Shown here in pieces: positions 13,801 to 24,792 of a DNA stretch of 64,000 bases (positions within the stretch are counted from its first letter, which is position 1; every line of letters starts with the position of its first letter). The notes beneath the pieces are model-generated. The model saw only the letters and a list, made by a program, of their open reading frames with translations. It did no database searches and was not told where the DNA came from. A program made the translations under genes and the position numbers. This DNA is from Penicillium oxalicum (Eukaryota > Ascomycota > Eurotiomycetes > Eurotiales > Aspergillaceae): assembly GCF_001723175.1 (NCBI RefSeq), contig NC_064650.1:5456001-5520000 (forward strand). Reading direction: 5' to 3'.

Positions 13801-16800
13801 AATCAACACGTCAGTTTCCTCCCGATACTGAGCATGTGTGTCGGCCTCAGCCTCCATCCGTTCCTCGGTCGACTGGCTGATAGCCCGGTACTCTTCGACT
13901 TGCTCCTTGGCATGTGCCAGCTCGCCCTTAGCCAGATCAAGGTCCCGTTTGAGCTCGGAGATCTGCATGAGCAGCTCTTGTTCACGGGTGAGGCCTGTGC
14001 CATTTTCGTCCTCATTCACAGGTGCCTCGTCAGCTGGTGCGGTTGAAACACTCGGTCGGGATTGAACAACCTGAAGGCGTTCCTCAGCACTCTTGAGCTC
14101 AACAGAAAGCTCATCGACGCGAGCTTGCAGGTGATCTCGAGTGGTCTTCGTCGCCACCAGCTCCTCTCGAACACTGCTGAGACTGCTGACCAGATCATTG
14201 ATTCTCTTCTGACTTTGCTCCTGTTCATAATCCCGGCGAAGAGCAGCTTGTTTAGCGCTCTCGGTTTCGTCGTTGAGTTTTCGTTTTGTGGACTGCAACT
14301 CCGATTCTAGATTTTCCAAGCTGGTTTGAAGTCTGCGACGGGTCTCAGACTCGGTGTGCTCCCGTTCGTTCAGAATGGTTTGAAGGTTCGCATTCAAGGA
14401 GTCCAAACGGCCACGCTCATTGCGAAGGCTTTCAATATCATCGATCAGACGTTTCTCAATATTCTTCCAAAGATCTTTCTCGGCCTTCAGGTTCGAATTT
14501 TCACGTTGGAGACTTTCCACCAAGCCCTTCGCCTCAACAAGATCCTCAGCGGCTTGTTGTACTCTGAGTTCATGCTTGCTGGAATTTTCGAGGAGGGTTG
14601 AGTAGCGACCTTGAAGCCCGCTGTTCTCACTCTTGAGCATGTCAAAGTTATTTTGAAGAAGCTCAGCGCGCTGTGAGGCTGCGGCAAGCTGGCTGTTGGA
14701 TCTACTGATCTCGCTCATCAGCTCACTATTCTTGCGCGAAAGCTCATTAACCTGCTGTCGTAATGAGGAGTGATCCGCAAGAGTCTCCTCACGGAACGTA
14801 TCGTAATGGGCTTGCAGTTTACGCAAAAGCTCGCCATAGTCAGTGCCATCCTTTATCTGGCTGTCAAGGGCAACCAGAGGCGCGGCACCAGGGGGGACTG
14901 ATTGTGAGAAAACGCCCTCGCCACCCACTGTTTGACGGCGATGCGTAAGTAAGCTTCGGAATGTATCTCGCTCCTTGACATAGCTCTTTGATTGCGCGAC
15001 AAGGTTGGCGATTTCGTCGCGGTAAGTCTGCACTCGGATGCGCAGTTCTTTTAATTCTTCCACTTCCTGTTGGTGGATGGCATCCCTGGCGCGGGCTTCT
15101 TCGCCTTCCATTTTGTCGCCAAGTTCACGTAACATTCGTCGCAAGGTCAAATTTTGCTCCTGAAGCTCATGGAGATCTTTGAACGTCACCAGATTGCGGC
15201 TAATGAAAAGCCCAGTCGGGTTCAGCTCGGCCGCAGATTCTTCAATCTCATTGCGAGCAATCTTTTCGAGTTCTTCTCGGTCATAGTCCTCGCCATGCTT
15301 CACAATGGCCACTTCCATCACCAGAACCTTGACCTCAGCACTAAGATCACGAAGCTGTTGACGGAGAATATCGCCTTCGCGCGTGAGACCCTCAACCTTG
15401 CCCTGCCACTTCCTGGCCTCCTTAATAGCGTCGTCTCTCTCCTTGGCGGAAGTCTCCAGAAGCCCCGACAAATCCATCACAGCATCTTCAAGACGCTTAT
15501 GATCACTTCGGAGGTCGTCGATCTCTGGCTTAGTTGATTCGAGCTCTTGTAACATTTCGTCGAGTGTAGATCTGAGCTCTTGGTTCGTTCTCTGCTCCAT
15601 TGAAAGTTGTGTGCGCATCTTGTCGTATTCGGTATACATCTGAGTGAAGGTCAGGTTGCCCTTGGACCGAGACATTCTGGGCGAGAAGGTGCTCCCAGGG
15701 GTTCCTGGACGTCCAGGAGTGGATGGCATTGCTCCGTTAAGGGAGCGGGCAGGGCTCGCGGACCGGTTGATTGAACCTTGCGCCTCGAGCTGCGCAACCG
15801 TTGCCTCAAGCTCTGAGACCCTCGTTTCCGCCGCTTCCTTGTCGGCGTGTTCAGTCTCCATTTCAACACGCAGGCGTGCAATTTCTTCGGCAGCTTCATT
15901 CTTGGCATTTTCGAGAGCGATCTGACACTCCTGGGCGCGTTGTTTCGCGGAGCTGGCCGAGGACTCCTGAAGTTTGGCGAGACGCGTCGCAGTCTCTAAC
16001 TCGATCCGGAAGGTTTCCTCGGCTTGAATTGCTGTTTCCTTTAGCTGTCCGATAGTTGCAAGACTTTCCTCATATCGCTGCTCGGTCTCATCGAGTCGGG
16101 CTTTGAGAGAATTCTCGCTCCGTCGCAGGGCGTCGATCGTGTTAGCTGCTTCTTCATTCACGCGCTGGAGCTCAGCGATACGGGCACTCTTTTCTTTGCG
16201 GAATTTAGAGTGCTCAGATGCCTTTGTCTTGAGCTCCGTCTCGAACCATTCGCTGTTCTTCTTGACTAGTTCAAGTTCTTGCTGGAGGTTTTGCTCGCGG
16301 AATCGTGAACTGGCCACAGCTGAATTGGCATTTTGTAGATTTTGCTCGCTTGCGGAGAGTTCCCGTCGAAGTTCGATGACTTTCTTGTGTTGATTTGAAA
16401 GCTCTTCGGCAAGCTTATCATGGGCTGTCGACTTCGACTCGAGCAATACCAGACTCTCCCGTTTTTCAGACTCAAGTGTAGAGATGCGCGACTTGAGGGA
16501 TGCGAATTCCGTCTCGTTCGATGTGGTTGACGATTTCAGAGAGGATATCTCGGACTCCAGGGCCGAGCACTGAGTTTCTGGGACATGTTAGATTGGCGCT
16601 CTTGAGGAAATACATATCGGCCAACCACAATTACCTGATTCATGTAATTTCTTTCTCAATTCCTCAACATCTGCATGGCTCTTTTCGACGGTCGACTTCA
16701 AAACCTTCACTCTCGAGTCATTGCTGCGGATAGCATTTTCGAGCTCGACCTCCAAGCGAAGTTTATCAGATTTGAGTTCGTCAAAGTCATGAGCTTTCTT

Positions 16801-16926
16801 CGTGATAGACTGGAGGAGCTGGTTGACTAGATCCACAGTTGGTGCTTGGGTCAACGTAGATAGCGTTGCTTCTGGAATCCCATATTGCGTTGACAGATAC
16901 GGTAGCGCGACCGCTGCATCCGCCAT
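10810..16926 (-). CDS. mlp1: Nuclear-basket coiled-coil protein Mlp1/TPR
   Basis: Protein of 2019 residues, two exons on the minus strand (16926-16635 and 16577-10810; 57-base intron GTAATT..CAG, phase 1). It is the fungal counterpart of yeast Mlp1/Mlp2 and animal TPR. These form the filamentous nuclear basket of the nuclear pore and act in mRNA export quality control and spindle checkpoint scaffolding. From about residue 40 to 1700 it is almost entirely heptad-patterned coiled coil, rich in Glu, Lys, Leu and Gln, with a short hinge of Pro/Gly around residues 310-340. After about residue 1730 it switches to Ala/Pro/Thr/Gln-rich sequence, a polyglutamine run, and RGG/RGRGG motifs that end in a basic KRTRED and GGGGG tail. 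Total length matches the family (about 1900-2400). Myosin-like coiled coils look similar, but no motor domain is present. It shares a 650-base upstream region with the TFIIE beta gene. Confidence 0.88.
11122..11170 (-). repeat. CAG/CAA trinucleotide run encoding polyglutamine in Mlp1
   Basis: On the plus strand the run reads (CTG)n then (TTG)n then (CTG)n, interrupted by one GGG. On the coding strand it gives two Gln blocks separated by a single Pro, in the C-terminal tail of Mlp1. The mixture of CAG and CAA codons suggests selection for Gln, or an aged microsatellite. It is likely to vary in length between strains. Confidence 0.85.
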
Positions 16927-17574
16927 GGTTAATTGAACTCCACCGATGACGGTGTCAAGCGTGGCGCTGTTCTTGGTCCGATGTAAAACTTATGACGCGA
17001 TGTAGAAGCTTGGTTGAAGCCAATTGATGTCCCACTGCGCAGCATGCACAGCTCAGGCTCAGGTACACGCGACGCTCCTGAGACGAACCTATGGCATCGC
17101 GCTTCCAAAAACGATGTAGACGTTGGAGGCGGCGACACTTGGACACGGCTGGTAATGAATGGCAGAGAAGGGTAATGGAGATCGAAAAGGGAAGCGAGGC
17201 TGGCTGGAGGACGCTGGACGGAGCTGTCGCGCGCTCCGGGTTGCTAGCGTCAAAGGCGGCTTATGGTGGAGTTTCACGTGATCCCATCCTCCAGGATCGC
17301 CCATCTCGAAACTTATTCTTATTGACTACTCAGCGGGCCTTCAAGCGGGATAGCCGTTCTCTTCAACTCACTTATCGCTCTGCCACTCCAGTCAATCCTC
17401 TTGATTCCCGCGGACCTCCGGTGCTCATATGGTTCTGGCGCGCGAAGACCCGAGCTGACTTGCGCTCAGTTGCTCTTCAGCGCACGACCCGGTCATAGTT
17501 TCTGAGCAGACCTCATCTCCGTCAAGCGCATCAATCTACCTCACACATATCGGGACTCTGGCCCAAGCGAAGCC
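16927..17574. other. Divergent promoter region mlp1 / TFIIE beta
   Basis: A 648-base spacer between the divergent starts of mlp1 (-) and the TFIIE beta gene (+). It contains the TCACGTGA palindrome described separately. Short open frames here are not recognisable. Confidence 0.6.
17274..17281. promoter_or_regulatory. Palindromic E-box TCACGTGA
   Basis: A perfect 8-bp palindrome about 350 bases upstream of mlp1 and 290 bases upstream of the TFIIE beta gene. TCACGTGA is the preferred site of fungal bHLH factors such as Cbf1. Placement in a divergent promoter makes a role plausible, but this is only inferred from the motif. Confidence 0.4.
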
Positions 17575-18459
17575 ATGTCATACCTTCAACAGCAGCTCAA
17601 GAGCTTCAATGCCAGCGTGGTGGAATCGGCAAACCGCCTGCCACCGCAGCGGCGAATGGCGGGTAATAACCCGTCAGCTTCCGCTAGCAGTTCTCTAGGG
17701 CCGTCATCTGCACCGACTCCTTCTCCAGTTGGCGATTTAAAGAAGAAACGCCACGATGCCGACATCGTGTATTCGCAACCAGCCAATACAGGCACAGGAA
17801 AGGATATCATGACCCAAGTTCTCTTTGCGATCGAGCACATGAAGACGAAGGCCGTTCCCTTGAAATTCGCCGACATTGTGTCGTACCTGTCACTGCAGCA
17901 TCGTGCGAATGATCCGGCATATGTGCAAGCGCTCCGCAGTATTCTCCAGCGCCACGAGAAGGTCGACTTTGATCCTGCCGGCGCTGGTGGTGAGGGTACA
18001 TTTAGCTTCCGACCTCCGCATAATGTCCGCAATGCCGAACAATTGCTGCAAAAGCTCCAGTCTCAGAAGACAGCTGCCGGTATGAGCGTTCGTGAGCTTC
18101 GGGAAGGCTGGCTCAATGTTGAAGAAACTATCAATCAACTGGAGCGAGAGGGGAAATTGCTTGTCACTCGAAATAAAAAGGACGATCACGCGAAAATGGT
18201 CTGGGCCAACGATCCATCCTTAATCGAGCACTTTGATCCCGAGTTCAAACAGATCTGGGAGAAGATCAAGATTCCTGACCCTCAAGCTGTGAAGGAGGCT
18301 CTGGATAAAGCGGGCATTCTACCAACAAATAAAAACAAGGTGATGAAGCCTCGCATGAAGGTGGAACAGAAAAAGACCAAGAAACCTCGACGCAGTGGCA
18401 AGACCACCAACACTCACATGCAGGGTATCCTAAGGGACTACTCTCATCTCAAACGTTAA
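17575..18459 (+). CDS. tfa2: Transcription initiation factor TFIIE subunit beta
   Basis: Intronless gene for 294 residues. TFIIE, an alpha/beta heterodimer, joins the RNA polymerase II pre-initiation complex and helps recruit and regulate TFIIH. The N-terminal 80 residues are Ser/Pro-rich and probably disordered, starting MSYLQQQLKSF. Residues about 80-150 form the TFIIE beta core winged helix (VLFAIEHMKTKAVPLKFADI, SILQRHEKVDFD, TFSFRPPHNVRN). A second winged-helix-like stretch follows (SVRELREGWLNVEETINQLE, LLVTRNKKDDHAKMVW). The C-terminus is strongly basic (MKPRMKVEQKKTKKPRR), as in the family. The ATG at 17575 is the first in frame. Confidence 0.92.
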   Translation: MSYLQQQLKSFNASVVESANRLPPQRRMAGNNPSASASSSLGPSSAPTPSPVGDLKKKRHDADIVYSQPANTGTGKDIMTQVLFAIEHMKTKAVPLKFADIVSYLSLQHRANDPAYVQALRSILQRHEKVDFDPAGAGGEGTFSFRPPHNVRNAEQLLQKLQSQKTAAGMSVRELREGWLNVEETINQLEREGKLLVTRNKKDDHAKMVWANDPSLIEHFDPEFKQIWEKIKIPDPQAVKEALDKAGILPTNKNKVMKPRMKVEQKKTKKPRRSGKTTNTHMQGILRDYSHLKR

Positions 18460-18988
18460 GGACTTCGTTCGCATCGCGCTTCTGGGTCCCCTTACTGCTT
18501 AAAAGTTGATCCTCGTTTCATTGCATCGCGCTGGCGTCTCTGGTGATTTGCCCATTCTTCCGGGCCATTTTCGCAGTTGTTCCCCTGAGATAACCAACTC
18601 AAGATCGTCAGAGTTGATTGAATCTCATGACTGTACTTTACAAAAAAATTAGATACCCAACGGTAATAATACCTCTTAGCATAAACAACCTCACTGTAAA
18701 AAGGCTGAAGCCCTCACTACCAAGTATGCATAACCGGAAGAAGGTTCATCCTGTTGCCAAAGCTTTGACGAAACATGAATCTTGCTGCGGGTCTTTAATC
18801 GTGATATGCGTGTTGAAGTTTAGGGTATCTTATCCATTGATCTAGAGCTATCCAATCGCCGCCGCGGTAATGTACAGTGGCACAGAAGAAATGATGGGAG
18901 AATAATAACACAGAAATCAAGAACACGTCGAATCATGACAACCGTCCTGTCCAGTCAATCAAAAGCTCACATGGCTACTGCACCGCGA
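18460..18988. other. Convergent 3' region
   Basis: A 529-base spacer between the stops of the TFIIE beta gene (+) and RIB3 (-). It should carry both 3' UTRs. No gene, repeat or RNA is recognised. Confidence 0.6.
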
Positions 18989-19926
18989 CTAGAGACCGTT
19001 TTTCACGCCCTCGGTCCGATCCAAGTATTCGACCAGGTCCTCGATGGTGCACGTCTTGATTCCCCATTTCTTGCCGAACTGGAGACACGCATCGCGCCTC
19101 ATCATACCATTGTTCCCGCAAATTTCAGGAACACCTTCGACCACCTCGCCAGTCTCGACAAGCTCTGCAATCACACCCACGGGCGCCTTGCCCGCCAGTC
19201 GGCAGAATTCAACAGCAGCCTCGGTATGACCTTTGCGCTCGCGCACGCCGCCTGCACGTGCTTGCAATGGGATGATGTGACCGGGCCGGCGGAAGGAGTC
19301 AATCTGAGCATCAGGGGATGCGAGAGTGCGGCAGGTCAGCGCGCGATCCTCGGCAGAGATACCCGTCGTCACAGAGTCGTCGCTCGCATCGATAGTGACA
19401 GTGTACGCGGTACCCTTAGGGTCGGCGTTTTCGGCAACCATTTGCGGCAGGGCGAGACGGTCGGCGAGGCTCGGAGGAATGGGCGCGCATATCAGACCAC
19501 TATTTGAAGGGACTGTGTGAGCGAGTGAAGCTAATCGAGGGTACCATTTTGGGGACAAGTCGGCTTTGCTCAGCGGTCTCCAGTAGACACCAGCCGCTCG
19601 CATGAACATCCATCGAGGGGCTGAAGTGCTCACCTTGTGTGGCGCACGAGGAAGGCCATTTGCGCGGCGCTGATAGACTCGGCCGCAATGATCAGGTCGC
19701 CTTCATTCTCTCGGTCTTGTGAATCAAGGACAATAATGAATTCGCCATTCTCTGTCGTGAGTCATTGCAGATTAGTACTTGAAGAAGGTCGCGATATTTG
19801 CAGCCCAGATAAGGGTGGTGCCAGGGCTGACACTTGCGCATTGAATCTTGGTAACTTACTGAATGCGGCGATCGTATCCTCGATCGAATCAAATTGCTGC
19901 GCAATCTCTGTTGTGGTGGAAGGCAT
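18989..19926 (-). CDS. rib3: 3,4-dihydroxy-2-butanone 4-phosphate synthase (riboflavin biosynthesis)
   Basis: Converts ribulose 5-phosphate to 3,4-dihydroxy-2-butanone 4-phosphate plus formate, the four-carbon precursor of riboflavin. Three exons on the minus strand: 19926-19860, 19751-19634 and 19499-18989, giving 231 residues. The acidic metal-binding loop RENEGDLI begins at Arg36 (Glu37, Glu39, Asp41). The conserved SGLICAPI follows the second intron; using the AAATAG acceptor at 19500 restores [12 protein letters not shown], whereas a CACAG acceptor 16 bases upstream would run into a stop. Further signatures are [23 protein letters not shown], split here only for naming, and [16 protein letters not shown] with [14 protein letters not shown]. 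The length fits monofunctional fungal RIB3. The upstream frame stays open for about 100 codons, but without an ATG, so 19926 is the start. Confidence 0.95.
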
Positions 19927-20575
19927 GATGCAAGCGTTGTGGAGGGGATGTCGGGAGGAAGTGGTGGGTGAATTCGGTTGCCCCTCGGTGAAGGATGGCG
20001 GCAATGCTGAGCTATAGTAGAGGATTTCAAGGGCAATGGACTTCAAATAAGTTAGCTCCAACTGGTAAATGCTGGATCGCGAAATCTGAAATGCCGAATA
20101 TGAGCTCTGTTGTCTAGAAAATCCTCGTTTGTGCTCCTGTTCCGTAATTGCTGACAGGGCATTAGAAATGCCCGTGATGCCGGGCGGCGCGGGGGAGCCG
20201 GGCGGTGAATCGGCACAGGACAGAGCCGCCAACCCTCCGATCCGATACTCTCTTTTCGATCTGCTTCATCTGTCGAGAATGGGGTTGAGTACGGTTGCCT
20301 GAGGAAGGACAAGTACAAGCTCATGTCTACTTTGACATTCAATGGACGTACATATACACATGGAATGCAGTGTACTTAATTTTCATGAATGCATTTGCGT
20401 CGCAAACTTTTTTTCGGCACTTTCACGATCGCTCAGGTACTAGGCCCGCCTGACTTGTACCGGATACTTGGAAGTCCCCACTGGCTGAGACCTCAAAGTT
20501 GTGACAATTCAATGTTGTAAGTATGCGTCTCTTGCCCGATCAGACAGCCAGTGGCAATATAGTCGCTTCATGAGT
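19927..20575. other. Intergenic region upstream of rib3
   Basis: A 649-base spacer carrying the rib3 promoter (minus strand) and the 3' end of the next minus-strand gene. The frame upstream of rib3 is open without an ATG. No other feature is supported. Confidence 0.5.
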
Positions 20576-21182
20576 TCAGCCATGATTAGCCTCGTTTGAA
20601 ACCCAGGATTCGCACCGGAAACCTGGCAACTCCCGGATGAAGTTTGTTTTTCTGTAGGGTACAAATTGGCCAGGCCCATTCTCCGAGACCTGGAATACTT
20701 TGGAGTCGACATCAAGCCATAGCTCGTCGAAATCGTTCAGTTGTAGCTCCACACTTCCCTTCACCATACTCAGGTCCAGGTTGATTTTGAATCCATGATG
20801 AGGATTTCCACGGAAAGTGCCCATGGTCATATTGTACACTTCCAGAGTGACTTCTGCTTCAAGACTGACGGTGTGTACATAGCCCGAGACCTGTCATCTC
20901 ATCAGTCCGCCGCAAGAAAATCAAGGGTCAACCGAGTCGTCGGCTGCTCCATTGATGAAATATTACTTACAGTAAATATCCCCACGGTTAAATCGAAAGC
21001 GAGCCAGTTCTTGTTCTTTGGGTCACAGATTTGCGTATTCTCCACCTGATTGATCCTGTATGAGCCATGCTCACCCTTGTCGATTTGTACCAAAAGGGCT
21101 TTCACTTGTTAATGTGACGATCGAAAAGGATGATGCTCCTACTAAAGGCATGAATTCCGAGGGACATACCGCTGGAGAGCAT
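20576..21182 (-). CDS. Hypothetical small beta-rich protein
   Basis: I do not recognise this protein. A three-exon model on the minus strand (21182-21170, 21104-20971, 20890-20576; introns of 65 and 80 bases with GTATGT and GTAAGT donors) gives 153 residues in one frame. The start is MLSSVKALLVQID. The sequence alternates hydrophobic and polar residues, as in a beta sandwich (WLAFDLTVGIFTVSGYVHTV, split at a splice junction; VTLEVYNMTMG; VELQLNDFDELWLDV). There is no convincing signal peptide and there are only two cysteines. A TATAAATA box lies about 100 bases upstream on the same strand, which supports a real transcription unit. The first exon of only 13 coding bases is the weakest part of the model; a start within exon 2 has no ATG. 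Confidence 0.5.
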
Positions 21183-23271
21183 GATAATTCAGACTAATAG
21201 TGAATATAGCTGGGTAGTTGGCAATTTGAAAGGAAAATTTCCCTGAGCGCTAAGTAAGCTCTCGTATTTGACACGGTCCATATTTATAGATCGATACCAC
21301 ATTCACAGACCCCGCATCCTCCAATTATCAATCGTTTGGAGGCGGGCCATCATAAGGTGTCAGAGTAGTGCCACGCATGCGGTGCTTAGTAGATGCTCTT
21401 CTAGCGCTCAAAGACATCCATGGTCTGTCGTTCTTCTTCCACTGACTGGCTCGTAGATCTTCGGTGCATCTGTGCAAATTCAAAATTTTAGTCCATGTAC
21501 CTTTGCACGGCCATTGAGGACTTTTTAAACCTTGACCTCACGTTCTTGGACAGAGGTTTTGAGTCCGGTACAGCTTGTACTAGACAAAGCCCAACAGGGA
21601 GAATATGCGAGGTTCAATTTTCTACCAGGGGTGCAGATGACTACCACTCGTAGATAATGATGTATTGTATTTGGTATTGAGGCTTTCTTCCTGGCAAGAT
21701 CAAGTTTGTTGAAAGAGTTTCGAGTTTATGCAGCAACAATCAGAACGTATCAAATAAGTGGGCACACAAGACAGGGTTTTTTCTCTCTGGATCTTGTCTC
21801 CAAAATGACAGGGTAAAGAATTCAGGTGGGGGCAATAGTGAGTTCGATTCGAAACAGCCTAGACGTGAAGAGTAGCGCTGATGCAAAAGAACGACTCTTT
21901 GGGTTCTTGCATGATGATGCATGTTGCCCACTTTCGTCCGAGCCCGGCACACAGGCGATGCGAGCTTCAGCTTCTGAAAATGACTCGTGGCCGACCTTGG
22001 CTGATCATACTTATTGGATGTGTGTTCTGCTAGATCAATGCTCAGCTTCTCAGCCTTTCTGCGGGATTGAAGTCATGGTGGTGCAGGTCCGAAGGACGAA
22101 TGAAGGTCGGTGAAACCTGCAAATCTTTTCCTGCGAGAGGGTGGAGTTCGAGGACCACTTAGATTACCAAGCACATTGATGCAGTCATCTGTCAGTAGGC
22201 CTCAGATACAGGGGGCCGATCTGATTCATGACACAGAGCAGATAAATTAGTAAAATTAATTTTTCCCGCATTTTCCCGTCATGGAATCCTTTGCCTTTGT
22301 CCCCACCATCGTGCAGGAGGTCCCCATCCTTGTACCACCTGAAAATCAATAAAAGTTTCAAGCACAAAGTTCATTACGCGAGCTTTCGGCTTTGTAGTTA
22401 ATGCCTCTCGTCCGTATGCACAACTCCGAAAGATCATGGACAAGGCTATCCAGGTGGCGCGATAACATAAACCGGACAAAGTATGATTCTCCGGCCAGGG
22501 GGAAATATCATTGCTGATCTATGATCATTCTGGAAATGATAGAAAAGTACATTCCCCGGCGAGAACGGGAATTCCCGCTATGAAGCCTTGAACAGTAGAC
22601 ATGGCCATAAACATCCAAACCATCGATCCATAGATGATAAGCAATCGTTGATCGGCTGGAACAAAGGCGGCTTGGATATGATCTTAAATGTAATCGTGAT
22701 CGGGGTGACAGCGAGAAGACCTCACAGCTGCATGACAGATTTCACTCTGCCGTGATATTGTGATATATGTGGCCTGCTAAGTATGCAGAAAACAAGACAA
22801 AAAAAGGTCTCGATGACCCAATCAATGAAGCCTCATAGAAAATTCGCCAGCTATGATATGTTGGTTCATTGACGCTAGCTCAATCCCGGCTCTTTAGAAG
22901 AGACGAATTAGGACATAAAGTTGACGGCACCAGATGGCTCATTATTATCAGGTCATGAATCTCTGATCTATATTTTGAAAAACTAGACAATCAACTGCAA
23001 AGGATATAGCTTTCCAATGTATTGTGGTTTGCATAGATTTTTGTTCAGTTCATTCCACGAATATGGCTGGTTGATTTAGAAAGCAGAAATTGAGCCCATA
23101 TTAGTCTGGCTAGATGACGCCCAGCGTCATGAAGCCATATCTCCATGAAAAATTCAGTCTTGATCCAAGCTTTTCCTTGTTGGCTTACAATAGGTGGATT
23201 TTCAAGGGTGTGAGCAAAAGCTTGTACAAACCAAGATTCCTACATTTATTCCACTTAATCACATACAAAAG
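21183..23271. other. Gene-poor AT-rich spacer
   Basis: About 2.1 kb, AT-rich particularly from 22,500 to 23,200. Apart from the TATA box near its left end, no frame gives a recognisable product on either strand. It marks the left border of the accessory region and precedes a decayed monooxygenase gene. Confidence 0.5.
21281..21288 (-). promoter_or_regulatory. TATA box of the hypothetical small gene
   Basis: TATAAATA reads on the minus strand about 100 bases upstream of the proposed ATG at 21182. Its position and strand fit a core promoter for the small beta-rich protein gene. A chance match in AT-rich DNA cannot be excluded. Confidence 0.4.
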
Positions 23272-24184
23272 ATGACCTCAACTGAACCCAGAGTCCCACT
23301 CAAAGCGACCATCATCGGTGCTGGCATGGTGGGTCTTTCTGCTGCAATCACGTTCCCAGAGAGGAATATATGTAGATCATCAAATTGCAGTGCTTGAATC
23401 AAATACATCTCTCAGTAAGTTTGGCCCGTGTTTGCAGCTTTTTCCCAACAGTAGCAGACTCTTGCATGGGCAGGGACTGGCATCGGCTCTTTGGCTGGCC
23501 ACAGTTGCAGATCCACCGGCCAGATCTACAGCAGATCCTCTTCCAATGCGTGAACGACCTTCCCAATGTCTCGGTTCAATTTGGCGTACCTGTCACATCT
23601 GTCGATCACCAGATAGGGACGGTCTTGACCGAGGGTGGCGAACACATTGAAGCGGACGTGACGCATCACTATCGTGCTGTGAACCCAAGATCGCGAATGC
23701 TTGCAGATCCTTTTACGGCGCCTTTGATGGAATCCTCGAAGTCCAAGATGTGTGGGGCCCATTGTCTTCGTGCTAGCGTACCCGATCGCTTCCAAGGAAC
23801 TGTACAATCTGGTCATTGATATCCCCTGTCGGATCCTGGAACCACCCTACTAGCGTTGAGAGAACACGAGACTATTTTTCGGATTAGTGTGAAGAGGTGC
23901 ACACTTTGACCGCCCCCGTTCAAGATGGGGAGTACACTACCAGGTCCCTGGGCGAGGTTGGTTCTATGGCTTCCTATGCAAGCCCGTCCAGTCGACTGGT
24001 GCTCATTGGAGATGCAGCTCATGCTTTGCTCCCGCATGCTGCACAGGGAGCGGGCATGGCAATGGAACATGCAGCGAGCCTGGCGGGATTTCTGGGATTT
24101 CTTGGCTCGAAGCAAGATCTTGCGAAAGCCATGACGGAGCGGAGTCGTTTTAGACAGACACGTAGAGCATATACGAAGCATTAG
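23272..24184 (+). pseudogene. Decayed FAD-dependent monooxygenase (UbiH/salicylate-hydroxylase type)
   Basis: Pieces of one aromatic-ring hydroxylase-like flavoprotein occur in order but in different frames. The N-terminal FAD-binding motif lies in MTSTEPRV... with IIGAGMVGLSAAIT (GxGxxG type), from 23272. A middle part has HRPDLQQILFQCVNDLPNV and VQFGVPVTSVDHQIGTVL. The C-terminal FAD-ribityl motif LIGDAAHALLPHAAQGAGMA lies in 23897-24184. At least three frame changes are needed between these pieces. The whole covers about 910 bases, where an intact gene needs about 1,250, so part of the substrate domain is lost as well. Introns alone do not explain the breaks, because several occur inside conserved text. 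It is probably a dead tailoring oxidase next to the gene cluster that follows. Confidence 0.75.
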
Positions 24185-24792
24185 TTCTGGGAATGCAGGC
24201 GAGATGACGTTACTAGACGGTCCAAGGCAGATCGCAAGATACCTGAAATTGCTGATAGATCGCGATATGCACTGCGCAGTGCGCATAGTTGGTCGAAATT
24301 GACGCGACGGCCAAGGTAAGAATGATTTAGGGAGAGATCACTAGCTGATCCCTTTTACAGAAGTACAGTTGAGCTCGACGGCCGAATCTGGGCTCAGGTG
24401 TACGATGTTGTTGAAGAAAGTAGAAAGGGTTGTCATGAAAGGTTTGAACTTTCCAGCAGTCTTGCTTATCAAAGCCTTCCTGCTAGCCAGTGCCATCGGT
24501 AGTAGTGATTTGGTATATTCATGCGTATGCGACATGTTTCTGAATAGTATATTTCAAATACAACATTCTCAAGATTTGAAACCACGTTTCTATGTAGTGC
24601 GATACTTTTCTATACTTGATAAGAAATTGTCGAGGTAGATACAGAACATTGAGGCTGACTAGATTTGAGAAAAAAAAGCACAACGAAATCGTTCAGTAGC
24701 AGCCCCTACTCATACTTCGTACAAAATCTTTTCAATGGAGTAAACCTATCCGCAGGCCTGAGAATGCAAGCGAGTCCGCTTGTCTCTGATGC
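24185..24792. other. Spacer
   Basis: About 600 bases between the monooxygenase pseudogene and the stop of the minus-strand iron-redox enzyme gene. No gene is recognised. Confidence 0.5.

Noticed and set aside
19927..20232. Possible N-terminal extension of RIB3
   Set aside because: The frame is open for about 100 codons but has no ATG, and known RIB3 proteins start where the ATG at 19926 does.
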